From Bacteroidia bacterium (GTDB lineage Bacteria > Bacteroidota > Bacteroidia > UKL13-3): a DNA stretch of 64,000 nt. Shown piece by piece: positions 1 to 9,373 of the stretch (its first letter is position 1; the number at the start of each line of letters is the position of its first letter). Both the position numbers and the translations under genes were made by a program. A model generated the notes under the pieces. That model worked only from the letters and a program-made list of their open reading frames with translations. It was not told the DNA's origin and ran no database searches. The stretch is taken from contig JAIOYZ010000001.1 in NCBI GenBank assembly GCA_021740845.1, positions 273,246 through 337,245 on the forward strand, read 5' to 3'.

Positions 1-896
1 AGTTCATGGATATATTTTTCAAGCGATTGTTCATTTGATTTTACCTTAGTTTCATTTTGCAGTGAGCGCAAGGCATAAGACAGATTGCTTGAAATTTTTT
101 CTATAAAATTTATTTGAGATTCTTCAAATGCCTCTGGGTTGTTAGAGCCAATTCCAAATAACCATTGTTTGTCTTCACCTAATTGAAAAGGCGACATTAA
201 TACAGATTTTATTCCTCCTATTTCAGGAGGTAAAGATTTTCTATCTTCAGGGTTTATTTCTAGAATACTTGGCCTTGAATTTTGAATGGCTTCATTTCCT
301 TTTTCAAAAATTAAACTTAGAAAGCCAGATTTTTTAAGAGACTCGTTGCTTATATAGCTTTCAGATTCCCTATACCAAATTTCTATGTTACTTGGATTTA
401 CTTTGGCTACCCAACTAATCTCAAAATTGGCCTTTTTTACTAGTATTTTGCAGAGTTCACCAAAAAGGCCATCCATTTCTTGGATTTCTAAAATAGATTC
501 ATTTATTGAGTTTAGTAATTGTAAGGATTTATTTTCTCGAATTGTTCTTTGTTCATTAACATTAATAGTTTTGCCAATACATAAAACAGCATTGGCATTT
601 TGATTCCAATACATGGTCCAGATAATAAAAACCCAGTTGCCATTTTTATGCCTAAACCCAGATTCAAAGTTAACTGCAATGTCTTCTGAAGTAGAAATTT
701 TCGACTCAATTTCATGCAACTTTTGATTGTCAATTTCTAAAAAGTCTTTAAATTTTTTTCCTAATAATTCTTGTTGGGTATAACCAAAATGGTAGTAAGC
801 TGCATAGTTAGATTTAATACAAAATCCTTCAGAATTTATTTCCAAAATAATATTGGAAACGGGTTCATTTTCTGTAAGGTTTGCTTTTGTTTTCAT
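1..896 (-). CDS. PAS-GAF sensor protein, partial (C-terminus beyond window)
   Basis: This reverse-strand frame is open from an ATG at 894-896 to the window's left edge, giving about 298 codons without a stop. Residues roughly 10-118 look like a PAS domain: 'GYTQQELLGKKF' is the usual PAS core and 'RHKNGNWVFI' the usual second half. Residues roughly 130-270 resemble a GAF domain ('EMDGLFGELCKILVKKANF' type start, 'LMSPFQLGEDKQWLFGIGS' type strand pair). PAS-GAF modules usually precede a histidine kinase, GGDEF or phosphatase domain; which one is present here lies outside the window. It diverges from a second PAS gene at 1147. Function beyond signal sensing is inference. Confidence 0.75.
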   Translation of the reverse strand, partial: MKTKANLTENEPVSNIILEINSEGFCIKSNYAAYYHFGYTQQELLGKKFKDFLEIDNQKLHEIESKISTSEDIAVNFESGFRHKNGNWVFIIWTMYWNQNANAVLCIGKTINVNEQRTIRENKSLQLLNSINESILEIQEMDGLFGELCKILVKKANFEISWVAKVNPSNIEIWYRESESYISNESLKKSGFLSLIFEKGNEAIQNSRPSILEINPEDRKSLPPEIGGIKSVLMSPFQLGEDKQWLFGIGSNNPEAFEESQINFIEKISSNLSYALRSLQNETKVKSNEQSLEKYIHE

Positions 897-1146
897 TATA
901 TATTTTTTGAAATAAGGTAGCCTATCAATACCAAAATTACTTTAAATAGGTCTTGTAAAAAATGATTTAAATTATAAATTTTGATAGTAACATCGTGAAA
1001 TTTAATGAAAAAATAAATAAAACACCAAATTGCATTTGCAAATAGCAATTTTTATCTTCATTATTAACCAGAATTTGTAAATTAGTTTTGTTTTCAAAGT
1101 TGAATTTATTTTAGGTATTTGGTTCAAACCAATTTTTTTAATAGAA

Positions 1147-1803
1147 ATGAAGGAAAGAAATGAAAATATGGAAGACCAAGCTTTGAAGAAAGCAGTTGTT
1201 CCTGTTACTCTTTATTTGTTGATTAGTGTGTCTATTTTTTATGGAATAGATCAAATAAGTTTTTCTGCCACTAACTTACTTGGTGGTGATAAACAAAAAT
1301 TGGTACATATTTTAGAGGTATTGGTAATTGGCCTATTAACTACTTTTATGATATTTTATTTGATTTATAAATTTAAATATGTAGAAATAAATGCCAATTT
1401 AAATATCTCTTTTATTTTTAGTTCTTCACCTTATCCCGTTCTTATTTGTAAACTAAAGGACAATTCAATAGTTAGCTGTAGCCCAATAATGAGTAGGGTT
1501 TTGGGTTATACGGCAAAAGAAATAAAGGAGCTTACTTTGCAAGAGTTAATTACAGAAAGTTCCTATAATTTAATCATGGGAGTTGAAGAAAACAAATATT
1601 ACATCAATCGTGATTTTGAGGGAATTCATTTTATAGAGAAAAACAAATCCCTTCTATCAATTGCTGCCAATGTAATTAAGTATGAATTCTTAGATAAAGA
1701 TTACTTGCTTATTCAATGTCATGCAGAGTCTGTAGGAGGAAAGACTATTTTTGAGGATTTGGAACCTAAACCTAACGAAATAAAAAGACCTTTTCAATTT
1801 TAA
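1147..1803 (+). CDS. Membrane-anchored PAS-domain protein
   Basis: A 218-residue protein with two predicted membrane helices (about residues 16-34 and 52-72), followed by one PAS-like domain (about 85-190; 'SPIMSRVLGYTAKEIKELTLQELI' contains the PAS core). No kinase, GGDEF or DNA-binding domain follows, so it is either a stand-alone sensor or a partner that passes its signal to another protein. An in-frame ATG at 1168 is an alternative start. It is divergent from the partial PAS-GAF gene at the window edge, which suggests related roles. A strong hairpin terminator follows directly. Confidence 0.7.
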   Translation: MKERNENMEDQALKKAVVPVTLYLLISVSIFYGIDQISFSATNLLGGDKQKLVHILEVLVIGLLTTFMIFYLIYKFKYVEINANLNISFIFSSSPYPVLICKLKDNSIVSCSPIMSRVLGYTAKEIKELTLQELITESSYNLIMGVEENKYYINRDFEGIHFIEKNKSLLSIAANVIKYEFLDKDYLLIQCHAESVGGKTIFEDLEPKPNEIKRPFQF

Positions 1804-1840
1804 GCATAAAAAAACCAGCCTAAGCTGGTTTTTTTATGCT
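1803..1840. terminator. Bidirectional hairpin terminator between PAS gene and fabI
   Basis: A perfect inverted repeat with 17-bp arms (AGCATAAAAAAACCAGC and its complement) around a 4-base loop CTAA. Poly-T runs on both strands make it a shared intrinsic terminator for the two converging genes. Confidence 0.9.
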
Positions 1841-1855
1841 TAAAATCATTCTTTA

Positions 1856-2674
1856 TTAATCTCTGTTTTCCATTAATTTAAAAACATCATAGCTAAATCC
1901 AGTATTGCTAAATCCTCCATCATGAAAAAGATTTTGCATGGTCACCAATCTGCTAAAATCAGAGAACATCATTAAGCAATATTCTGCACATGCTTCTGCA
2001 CTTGCATTTCCTAGTGGAGATAGGGCAGAGGCGTAATCATAAAAATCACCAAAACCTTTTACACCACTACCTGCTGTTGTTGGTGTTGGACTTTGAGAAA
2101 TGGTATTTATTCTCACTTTATTTCTTTTGCCGTAATGATAGCCAAAGCTTCTTGCATAAGATTCTAAAAGTGATTTTGCATCTGCCATTTCATTATAATC
2201 TGGGAAAACTCGTTGAGCGGCAATATAACTTAATGCAATTATAGAGCCCCAATCGTTCATGGCATCCATATTATAACATGTTTGCAATAATCTATGAAAC
2301 GAAATAGCACTGATATCCAATGTATCGTGGTGAAATTTATAATCTAAATCGGTATATGCTTTCCCTTTTCTAATGTTCATGCTCATGCCTACAGAATGCA
2401 AAATGAAATCTATTTTACCACCCAAAATTTCCATTGATTTAGAAATTAGGTTTTCCATATCTTCATTTTTAGAAACATCACAGGGCACAATTTGAGCATT
2501 GCCACAGGTTTCTGCTAATTTGTTAATTTCTCCCATGCGCATGGCAATTGGTGCATTGGTTAAAACAAATTCAGCACCTTGTTCATGGCATTTTAGTGCA
2601 ACTTGCCAGGCAATACTCTTATCATTTAACGCACCGAATATGATGCCCTTTTTCCCTTTTAATAAATTATTCAT
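1856..2674 (-). CDS. fabI: Enoyl-[acyl-carrier-protein] reductase (NADH), FabI
   Basis: Catalyses the last reduction of each fatty-acid elongation cycle in the cytoplasm. The protein is 272 residues, close to the family's usual 260-270. It shows the Rossmann start 'GIIFGALNDKSIAWQVA' and the FabI catalytic pattern Y-x6-K as Tyr160 and Lys167 ('YNEMADAK'), with the second FabI tyrosine at 150. The tail 'LFHDGGFSNTGF' is typical of FabI. The gene stands alone, convergent with the PAS gene; the serine hydrolase upstream is on the same strand with an 80-bp gap. Confidence 0.95.
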   Translation of the reverse strand: MNNLLKGKKGIIFGALNDKSIAWQVALKCHEQGAEFVLTNAPIAMRMGEINKLAETCGNAQIVPCDVSKNEDMENLISKSMEILGGKIDFILHSVGMSMNIRKGKAYTDLDYKFHHDTLDISAISFHRLLQTCYNMDAMNDWGSIIALSYIAAQRVFPDYNEMADAKSLLESYARSFGYHYGKRNKVRINTISQSPTPTTAGSGVKGFGDFYDYASALSPLGNASAEACAEYCLMMFSDFSRLVTMQNLFHDGGFSNTGFSYDVFKLMENRD

Positions 2675-2756
2675 TTTTACAAATTGTATATTCTTGCCTG
2701 CAAGTTTAGGAAATTTACCTCGATTGGGAAATTTGTTTTTTGATTTTATATGGATT

Positions 2757-3416
2757 CTATCTCAATTTTAAACTCGTCTTGTCCACAAAATTCAATGCTT
2801 GTTCTATGGTATCAATGTTTACTTCATGCTTGCCCTTAAATTTAAGAAATTTTACACCCTCTACCTCTAAGGTTTTTGCTTGGTTTTGTATTTTCTCTTC
2901 ATCAATCAATTGCTCCTCATCTCCAACTAAAAATAAAGTTGGCACCTTAAATAAGTTTGGTGGAGTAGTATCTTGAAATTCTTTGGCTATTTCGCCAGCA
3001 ACCAAAATCAAATAATCAAAAACATTCGGGAAATGATATGCAAATCTGGTTTGAGTAGAAACTCCTTGACTAAAACCTAGTAGTATTTTTTTTGCCGAAC
3101 CAAAGTTCTCCAATTCTATTTCATTGCTCAATTGCGTTAGGTAAGATAAATAGTCCTCAATTTCACGTTCGCGTTCCAAGCTTGTCATCCAACTGGCAAC
3201 AGGCGTACCCCTAAAACCTCTCGAATAAAATTTGTTAAGTCCTTCTGGCGCAATAATAAAGTGGTTTGAACCAAGACTTTCAAAAGGTGCAATCAGGTTT
3301 TCTGCCGTTTGCGCATAGCCATGAATTAAAAACCAAATATGTGTAGTTTCTTTATTTAGAGTTCCTAAGGTAAAATACCTTGCTGTTTTTTCAACTTTAA
3401 TATACCGCTTTTCCAT
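2757..3416 (-). CDS. Alpha/beta hydrolase, carboxylesterase/phospholipase type
   Basis: A small cytoplasmic serine hydrolase of about 219 residues, with no signal peptide. Visible features are the 'HGYAQTAEN' oxyanion region, the nucleophile elbow Gly-Phe-Ser-Gln-Gly, the acid in 'VGDEEQ' and the histidine in 'GKHEV', which together form a Ser-Asp-His triad of the carboxylesterase 2 / YpfH type. The reading frame extends to an ATG at 3449, but that extension (11 codons) runs through a copy of the dispersed GGTTCAAACC element, so the ATG at 3416 (MEKRYIK) is preferred. The substrate is unknown. Confidence 0.8.
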   Translation of the reverse strand: MEKRYIKVEKTARYFTLGTLNKETTHIWFLIHGYAQTAENLIAPFESLGSNHFIIAPEGLNKFYSRGFRGTPVASWMTSLEREREIEDYLSYLTQLSNEIELENFGSAKKILLGFSQGVSTQTRFAYHFPNVFDYLILVAGEIAKEFQDTTPPNLFKVPTLFLVGDEEQLIDEEKIQNQAKTLEVEGVKFLKFKGKHEVNIDTIEQALNFVDKTSLKLR

Positions 3417-3557
3417 CTTTTTTGGTTCAAACCAATTTTTCCTATGCATTTATAGAATAAAATTAGCCTCTGCAATGGCCAACATAGTGCAATTTAAAAT
3501 TAATCCCTATTTTGCCTGCAAATTTTACAAGATTTCGGTTTGAACCAATATTATTAA

Positions 3558-4145
3558 ATGAAAAAAATAATTTTCTCCCTTCTGATTCTCCTTGCAACAA
3601 CTTTGGTTCAAGCCCAAGATGTTTTGGATTCTATCTCGGCACACAGTTGTGATTGTATATCTAAGTTAAATTTGAAAGACATGCCTAAGGAAAAGCTAAC
3701 CATTGAAATGGGTTTGTGTATGATGCAGGCAGCCGATCCATATTCAAAACAACTTAAAGCAACCTATGGTATTGATATGGCCAAAGTTGATAAAGGCGAT
3801 GGTGAAAAATTAGGAAGATTAGTGGGTTTAAAATTAGCTTCTAATTGTTCCTCATTCAAAGATTTAATTTCTGTTATTACTTCAGAAGACCAACCTTCAT
3901 TTTCATTAGAAGGAACTATTACAGATTTTGTAATTGAACAATTTGTTACTATTGTATTAAAGGATGAGGATGGAAGAGACCAGAAAATTATTTGGTTGGA
4001 TTATTTCAAAAACTCAGAAAAACTCCTTAAAAAGGGCAAAAATAAAAATGTAGTTATTGAATACGAGGAGCGTGAATTATACAATCCCAAATACGAAGAT
4101 TACATCAAGTATAAAGTAGCAACAGGAATAAGATACGAAGAATAA
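3558..4145 (+). CDS. Secreted hypothetical protein with conserved cysteines
   Basis: A 195-residue protein with an N-terminal signal peptide (MKKIIFSLLILLATTLVQAQ, cleavage near residue 20). The mature part starts with a Cys-x-Cys pair ('HSCDCISKL') and has two further cysteines (in 'GLCMM' and 'SNCSSF'), which could form disulfides in the periplasm. The C-terminal half is beta-rich and lysine/glutamate-rich. It ends one base before an M1-type peptidase gene, so the two are almost certainly co-transcribed. A copy of the dispersed element lies just upstream at 3537. I do not recognise the family. Confidence 0.65.
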   Translation: MKKIIFSLLILLATTLVQAQDVLDSISAHSCDCISKLNLKDMPKEKLTIEMGLCMMQAADPYSKQLKATYGIDMAKVDKGDGEKLGRLVGLKLASNCSSFKDLISVITSEDQPSFSLEGTITDFVIEQFVTIVLKDEDGRDQKIIWLDYFKNSEKLLKKGKNKNVVIEYEERELYNPKYEDYIKYKVATGIRYEE

Positions 4146-4146
4146 A

Positions 4147-5742
4147 ATGACTAAATTGCTTTCTGTTTTTGGTTTCCTTCTAACATTTTTACTGCCTGTA
4201 TTTTTGCAGGCAAAGAATCCCAAAATTAGAAAGTCGTACGATGTTATTTCTTACCAAATTGTTTTAAAGGTTAATCCTGATAAAAAATGGATTGAAGGTT
4301 CTAATACCATTAAGTTTAAAGCACTTAAAAACATGAAAAGTATGGAACTTGATTTGTTTCCTCAAATGAAGGTTCTCAATGTTTCTAATTCTAAGGGCTC
4401 CATTACCTTTTCAAGAGATAGTTTTACTTTTTCCTTCCCATATCAATTAAAAAAAGGAGATAGCGCAGAATTAACGGTGGCTTTTGAAGGCTCACCAATA
4501 GAAGCAAAAAAAGCTCCTTGGGATGGCGGTTTTGTTTGGGCAAAAGATAGTTCCAATAATCCTTGGGTGGGATTGGCTTGCGAGGGTTTGGGTGCATCCT
4601 GCTGGTTGCCTTGCAAAGACCAGTGGGATGACGAGCCAGAAAGCATAAGCGTTAAATTAATTGTTCCAAAAAATTTAGTTGGCGTAAGCAATGGCCAACT
4701 GCTTTATTCAAGAAACCATGCCGGTAATTTAAAGGAATTTAATTGGGTGGTTAATTCTCCAATTAATGTTTATAATATTTCTATAAATGTAGGAGATTAT
4801 GAACATTTGCCTGATGTTTTTGTTAATTCAAAAGGTCAGCAATTAACCTTAAATTATTATGTTTTAAAATACAATGTAAGGGCTGCAAAAACTCATTTTC
4901 AACAAGTGAAAAGAATGCTTAAAACTTTTGAAAAGCATTTTGGTCCTTACCCATTTTATTTAGATGGTTACAAATTAGTAGAAACACCCTATTGGGGAAT
5001 GGAACATCAAAGTTGTATTGCCTATGGAAACAATTTTAAAAACAACAAATTTGGCTTCGATTTTATAATTATTCACGAGAGTGGTCATGAGTGGTTTGCA
5101 AATAGTATTACTGCCGCAGATAAATCGGATATGTGGATACATGAAAGTTTTACCACTTACAGCGAATCAATTTATGTTGAAGATTATTACGGAACCCAAA
5201 GAGCCACAAATTATTTGGTAAGTCAAAAAGGCAATATCAAAAATCAATTACCCATTATTGGTCCAAAAGGGGTAAATTACAATAGACCCGATAACGATAT
5301 TTATTATAAAGGTGCATGGATGCTTCATACCATGCGAAACATGTTGGACAATGATACACTTTGGTTTCAAACCTTACTTGATTTAAATAAAACTTTTTAT
5401 CACCAAATTGTAACTACTGAACAAATTGAAGATTTTTTATCAATAAGGACCAGGTATAATTTTAAACCATTTTTTGATCAATACCTCAGAGTGGCTGAAT
5501 TGCCAACAGTTGAATATTTTATGAAAGAAAAAAATGGATTAAATGAATTGCACTACAGATTAGTTTCTAAAAAGATGAAACTTAAAATGCCCATCAGGGC
5601 AATATTAGAAAAAGGGAAATACGATTATCTAGAAATTGGTCCTAAATGGAGAATAATTGATTTGCCTTATATTGATGAGGCAGAATTTAAATTAGATGAA
5701 AGAAATTTCTTAATTCAAATAAAAAAAATAAACCCCAACTAA
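4147..5742 (+). CDS. Secreted M1-family metallopeptidase
   Basis: A 531-residue peptidase with an N-terminal signal peptide (about 22 residues). The M1 zinc site is clear: His310-Glu311-x-x-His314 in 'HESGHEWF', and the third ligand Glu333 nineteen residues later. The substrate-anchoring motif reads 'GMEHQ' at 284-288, where aminopeptidase N has GAMEN. At 531 residues it lacks the long C-terminal helical domain of PepN and resembles the shorter Bacteroidota M1 proteins. It probably trims peptides in the periplasm or at the cell surface. It follows the small secreted Cys protein with a 1-base gap, and the stop codon sits inside the terminator stem. Confidence 0.88.
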   Translation: MTKLLSVFGFLLTFLLPVFLQAKNPKIRKSYDVISYQIVLKVNPDKKWIEGSNTIKFKALKNMKSMELDLFPQMKVLNVSNSKGSITFSRDSFTFSFPYQLKKGDSAELTVAFEGSPIEAKKAPWDGGFVWAKDSSNNPWVGLACEGLGASCWLPCKDQWDDEPESISVKLIVPKNLVGVSNGQLLYSRNHAGNLKEFNWVVNSPINVYNISINVGDYEHLPDVFVNSKGQQLTLNYYVLKYNVRAAKTHFQQVKRMLKTFEKHFGPYPFYLDGYKLVETPYWGMEHQSCIAYGNNFKNNKFGFDFIIIHESGHEWFANSITAADKSDMWIHESFTTYSESIYVEDYYGTQRATNYLVSQKGNIKNQLPIIGPKGVNYNRPDNDIYYKGAWMLHTMRNMLDNDTLWFQTLLDLNKTFYHQIVTTEQIEDFLSIRTRYNFKPFFDQYLRVAELPTVEYFMKEKNGLNELHYRLVSKKMKLKMPIRAILEKGKYDYLEIGPKWRIIDLPYIDEAEFKLDERNFLIQIKKINPN

Positions 5743-5756
5743 TTGGGGTTTTTATA
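5731..5756. terminator. Hairpin terminator overlapping the M1 peptidase stop codon
   Basis: Arms AACCCCAA (5731-5738) and TTGGGGTT (5743-5750) flank CTAA, which carries the last bases of the gene including its TAA stop. T-rich sequence lies on both outer sides, so it can serve the M1 gene and the converging gene at 5759. Confidence 0.85.
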
Positions 5757-5758
5757 AA

Positions 5759-6061
5759 TTAGAATTTAACTTGATTTCCTTTTTGGGTTTCTTTTTCAGA
5801 ATCAACGGTATCAGAATGTTGGTTTTTATCTGTTGCCATATCTTTTAATTGATCCAATTTTGCAGGAACTTCTTTGTTTGCGTCCTTCTTTGCTTGTATT
5901 CCTTGGATTCCACTTTGGCTATTGCTTACATTAAACATAACAACCAATCCGCCTACCACAAATACTTGGCTCACTAAAAATATTTTCGACCAAGCTCTTC
6001 TGCGGTTCATAAAGCCAATAATGTTAATGGCTAATAAGATGATAAAAATAGTAAGTAGCAT
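5759..6061 (-). CDS. Small membrane protein, function unknown
   Basis: A 100-residue protein with two membrane helices close together at the N-terminus (about residues 2-17 and 26-44), separated by the basic stretch 'NRRRAWSK'. A hydrophilic, lysine/aspartate-rich tail of about 55 residues follows. The basic loop suggests it faces the cytoplasm, which would put the tail in the periplasm, or the reverse if the topology flips. No family was recognised. It is convergent with the M1 peptidase and shares its terminator. Confidence 0.55.
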   Translation of the reverse strand: MLLTIFIILLAINIIGFMNRRRAWSKIFLVSQVFVVGGLVVMFNVSNSQSGIQGIQAKKDANKEVPAKLDQLKDMATDKNQHSDTVDSEKETQKGNQVKF

Positions 6062-6214
6062 AATCTTGTTGTTTTATGATATATATGTTTCAATTATGAT
6101 TCCAAAAAAATAAAATGTCCTTTAGTCCAATAATAGCAAGGGTTTCAAATTTGTGTTCATTTTTCGTATTACTTTTTTTCGGTTCAAAATGGGATAATGA
6201 ATTTATTTTTGAAC

Positions 6215-6571
6215 CTAATCATGAGGTGGTGGTGCTCCTTGTGATTCTCCAGAAAGTGATCCTTTTGCTTCCTTATAAACATCATCAAAAGGAGTATCAA
6301 TTCCAGGGAAGAGATCGATTTGGTATTCCATTTTCAATTCCATCAAAACTGCCAGAGTAATTCCTATAATAAAGATAATATAAATTACTCCAAAAACTTG
6401 TTCCAAAAGTTGCGACTTTTCCTCATTCACTAAATCCTCCGTCTGATTATTTTTTTTTTCAGTCGAGGTTTTGGGAAATAGAGGATCTGTTTTTTTTAAT
6501 ATCTTCAAGGTTGGACAAATGTAAATGAAACAATATTTATTTTTCTTAAATTTTCGAAATGATTTTGGCAA
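6215..6571 (-). CDS. Putative small single-pass membrane protein
   Basis: A frame of up to 118 residues with one strong membrane helix ('VFGVIYIIFIIGITLAVLMEL', about residues 59-79), followed by a short acidic, proline-ending tail. The N-terminal 40 residues are lysine-rich and low in complexity, so the true start may be internal. It lies on the same strand as the small membrane protein at 5759, with a gap of about 150 bp. No family was recognised; it is kept because the hydrophobic pattern and lack of competing frames look gene-like. Confidence 0.4.
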   Translation of the reverse strand: MPKSFRKFKKNKYCFIYICPTLKILKKTDPLFPKTSTEKKNNQTEDLVNEEKSQLLEQVFGVIYIIFIIGITLAVLMELKMEYQIDLFPGIDTPFDDVYKEAKGSLSGESQGAPPPHD

Positions 6572-6604
6572 GCAATTTGCAAAAGTTTTACATATTTTTA
6601 CAAC

Positions 6605-7108
6605 ATGAAAAAATCAATAGCATTTTTACTCGCAGCCTTTGTTACCCTTACTGTATTTGCCCAAAAAGACGACCAGACCATGCCTAACATGGTTTTGAAA
6701 GACATGAATGGCAAACCCAAAAACATGTCGGATTACTCTAAAACAGGAAAAATTACCATCGTTAGCTTTTGGGCAACTTGGTGCTCTCCTTGCAAAAAAG
6801 AACTTAATAATATCAATGATGTTTACGATGATTGGAAAAATAAGTACAATTTAGAATTAGTAGCAGTTTGTACTGATAATGCTCGTAATACTCAAAAAGT
6901 AAAACCTTATGTAGATGGTCAAGGTTGGGAATTTGATGTGGTTATGGATGTTAACCAAGAGTTTCAAAGGGCTTTAAATATTGTTCAAATTCCTCATACC
7001 TTTCTTTTGGATCAAAACGGAAAAGTTGTTTACCAACACAGCGGTTATGTAGAAGGCGACGAATTTGCTTTAGAAGAAAAAATTAAGTCGTTGATGGCAG
7101 GTAAATAA
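6605..7108 (+). CDS. Periplasmic TlpA/ResA-like thioredoxin
   Basis: A 167-residue thiol-disulfide exchange protein. It has a signal peptide (about 20 residues, ending FAQ), then a thioredoxin fold with the active site Cys60-Ser-Pro-Cys63 in 'FWATWCSPCKKE' and the cis-proline region 'VQIPHTFLLDQNGKVVY'. Such proteins reduce or maturate cysteines outside the cytoplasm, for example for cytochrome assembly or secreted proteins. The next gene, a secreted subtilase with Cys residues near its N-terminus, begins at the very next base, which suggests co-expression. The client is unknown. Confidence 0.88.
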   Translation: MKKSIAFLLAAFVTLTVFAQKDDQTMPNMVLKDMNGKPKNMSDYSKTGKITIVSFWATWCSPCKKELNNINDVYDDWKNKYNLELVAVCTDNARNTQKVKPYVDGQGWEFDVVMDVNQEFQRALNIVQIPHTFLLDQNGKVVYQHSGYVEGDEFALEEKIKSLMAGK

Positions 7109-9373
7109 ATGAAATTTAAATACCTTTTATTGGTGTTTCAAGCCTTTTGGGTGTTTCAAATAAACGCTCAAAAGGCTTCTTTTTTTTATAGCCCTGAACC
7201 AAATTCTTCTAAGGAGTTTTGGGGACAATGGAATCATTATTCCTTATCCAATCCTCTAATTCCTATAACTTTTCATCCCAATCCAACCACAGATTGCTCT
7301 TTTGATAGTTATGGATGGAATGGACAACCCCAATTTTTATGCACTTGCAACAATATAGACGCTGCAAGAACTTTAGGAACTTCAAACTTATGGCCAAGTG
7401 GTTCTTTAGGCCTTTCTCTTTCTGGAGCAGGGGTTTCTGGTTTAGCCTTATGGGATGGTGGTTCAGCCAGAACCTCCCATAGAGAATTGTTAGGTAGGGT
7501 TTCTGTAATGGATAGTCCAAGTACTCTTAGTAGCCACACAACAGCGGTTGTAGGAAATTTAATTGCAACCGGAATTAATTCCAATGTGCACGGAATGAGT
7601 TACCAAGCTCAATTAAAAAATTGGAATTTCTCAAATGATAATGCCGAAATAATTGCTGCTGGTCCAGATTTGTTGGTTTCTAATCATTCCTATGCTTCAA
7701 CCACTGCTTGGCAAAATATTGGTGGAAATTGGTATTGGTATGGAGATTCCTCATTGAACCAATTTAAGGATTGGAAATTTGGATATTATGATAACCGAAG
7801 TAGAATTTGGGATAGTGTAATGTTCCAAAATCCATATTATTTAATGGTAAAGGCAGCAGGAAATGATAGAGGTAGTGCAATTGCTCCAGGCACCACGCAT
7901 TATTATTGGAATGGAACTGCTTGGGCTCTCACCAATACAACAAGAGACACCGTTGGCCCATATGATTGCATTTCTACTTTTGGAACTGCAAAGAATTTAT
8001 TAACCGTAGGCGCTGTGCAAGTTTTGCCCAATGGTTTTGGTGGTCCAAGTTCAATTTCTATGCTGTCTTATAGCAGTTGGGGCCCAACCGATGATGGAAG
8101 AATAAAACCAGATTTGGTTGCCGCAAGTGGCTCCATCCTTTCAACAGGCTCAAGCCACGATTCTTCTTATGCCACCTTAGGGGGAACTTCTATGTCATCG
8201 CCAAATGTTGCCGGCTCTTTACTTTTATTACAACAATATTTTCATCAAATTAATGGTCATTACTTACGCAATTCTACCTTAAAAGGTTTGGCTATACATA
8301 CCGCTGATAGATGTAAAGCCTTGCCTGGGCCGGATTATCAATGTGGTTGGGGATTGCCAAATATGCTAAGGGCAATATCGGTAATTCAAGACTCTATCAA
8401 CAATACAATTCAAGAAAATACACTTTTAAACAACGATACTTTTGAAACCGATATTTATGTAACCGCAGGAGATACAGTAAGAATAACAATTGCCTGGACT
8501 GACCCAAAAGGAATTACTTCTGCACCCGTTTTTAACGATACAACACCAAAATTGGTAAATGATTTGGATTTGAGATTGTGTAATGTTTTGGATTCTGTGT
8601 TGGCTTATCCCTTTATTTTAAATCCTTCCAATCCCAGCATAGCTGCAACTACAGGAGATAATTTTAGAGATAATATTGAGCAAATTTATGTGCCTAGTTT
8701 ACCTGCTGCTAGGTATCGCATTAAGGTGTCTCATAAAAACCAATTATTAAATCAAAGTTCGCAAAATTTTTCGCTGCTCATTAGTGGGGCTCCTCTGTAT
8801 ACACCATCCTTACCAGTTGCTTGGCTAAAATTGAATGGGCAAGTATTATCTTGGAAAAGCACCCAACTTAATTGGGAAACAGCTCAAGAAATAAACAATT
8901 TAGGTTTTGAAATTCAATATAGTTTGGATGGGGAATTATATACACATGCAGGTTTTGTGAAATCCCTAAAAACAAATTCTTTTTCGGTTTCTAAATACCA
9001 GTTTCTTCATCAACTAAATAATGGAATTGGTTCAAAAATATATTATAGAATTAAACAAATAGATATAAATGGCTCTTCTTCGTATTCTAGAATTATTGTA
9101 TTAGAAAACGATTTGGATTGGAGGGTTAATAGCATTTATCCAAATCCTTTTTCTCAAATCATAACCATTCAAATTTCTTCAAAAAATCCAAGCGAAAATG
9201 TATTTAACATCTACGCAATGACAGGTCAGTTGGTTCATACCGAAACCAAAATTATTAACAACTCAGAACCTGTTTTAGTAGATTTAAGCGGTTTGAACCG
9301 AGGCGCTTTTATACTTGAAATAAATGAAATTGGAAGTGACCAATTTTATAGAGGAAAGATAATTAAGAATTAG
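7109..9373 (+). CDS. Secreted subtilase (S8) with T9SS C-terminal sorting domain
   Basis: A 754-residue serine protease. A signal peptide (about 20 residues) is followed by a region with cysteines and then the S8 domain. The catalytic residues are Asp116 ('ALWDGGSART'), His143 ('SSHTTAVVGN') and Ser361 ('GGTSMSSPNVAGS'), with Asn252 ('AAGND') as oxyanion residue. A beta-sandwich part follows, and the last 80 residues read 'YPNPFSQ...GQLV...LNRGAFILEI...GKIIKN', a type A sorting domain cleaved during type IX secretion. So the enzyme is expected on the cell surface or in the medium. The insert between His and Ser is long for the family. Confidence 0.9.
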   Translation: MKFKYLLLVFQAFWVFQINAQKASFFYSPEPNSSKEFWGQWNHYSLSNPLIPITFHPNPTTDCSFDSYGWNGQPQFLCTCNNIDAARTLGTSNLWPSGSLGLSLSGAGVSGLALWDGGSARTSHRELLGRVSVMDSPSTLSSHTTAVVGNLIATGINSNVHGMSYQAQLKNWNFSNDNAEIIAAGPDLLVSNHSYASTTAWQNIGGNWYWYGDSSLNQFKDWKFGYYDNRSRIWDSVMFQNPYYLMVKAAGNDRGSAIAPGTTHYYWNGTAWALTNTTRDTVGPYDCISTFGTAKNLLTVGAVQVLPNGFGGPSSISMLSYSSWGPTDDGRIKPDLVAASGSILSTGSSHDSSYATLGGTSMSSPNVAGSLLLLQQYFHQINGHYLRNSTLKGLAIHTADRCKALPGPDYQCGWGLPNMLRAISVIQDSINNTIQENTLLNNDTFETDIYVTAGDTVRITIAWTDPKGITSAPVFNDTTPKLVNDLDLRLCNVLDSVLAYPFILNPSNPSIAATTGDNFRDNIEQIYVPSLPAARYRIKVSHKNQLLNQSSQNFSLLISGAPLYTPSLPVAWLKLNGQVLSWKSTQLNWETAQEINNLGFEIQYSLDGELYTHAGFVKSLKTNSFSVSKYQFLHQLNNGIGSKIYYRIKQIDINGSSSYSRIIVLENDLDWRVNSIYPNPFSQIITIQISSKNPSENVFNIYAMTGQLVHTETKIINNSEPVLVDLSGLNRGAFILEINEIGSDQFYRGKIIKN

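Noticed and set aside
512-733. 73-residue reverse frame near the left edge
   Set aside because: It is out of frame with the PAS-GAF reading frame that runs from 896 to the edge, which has clear domain content.
3417-3449. N-terminal extension of the serine hydrolase
   Set aside because: The 11 extra codons overlap a copy of the dispersed element and are not typical of the family.
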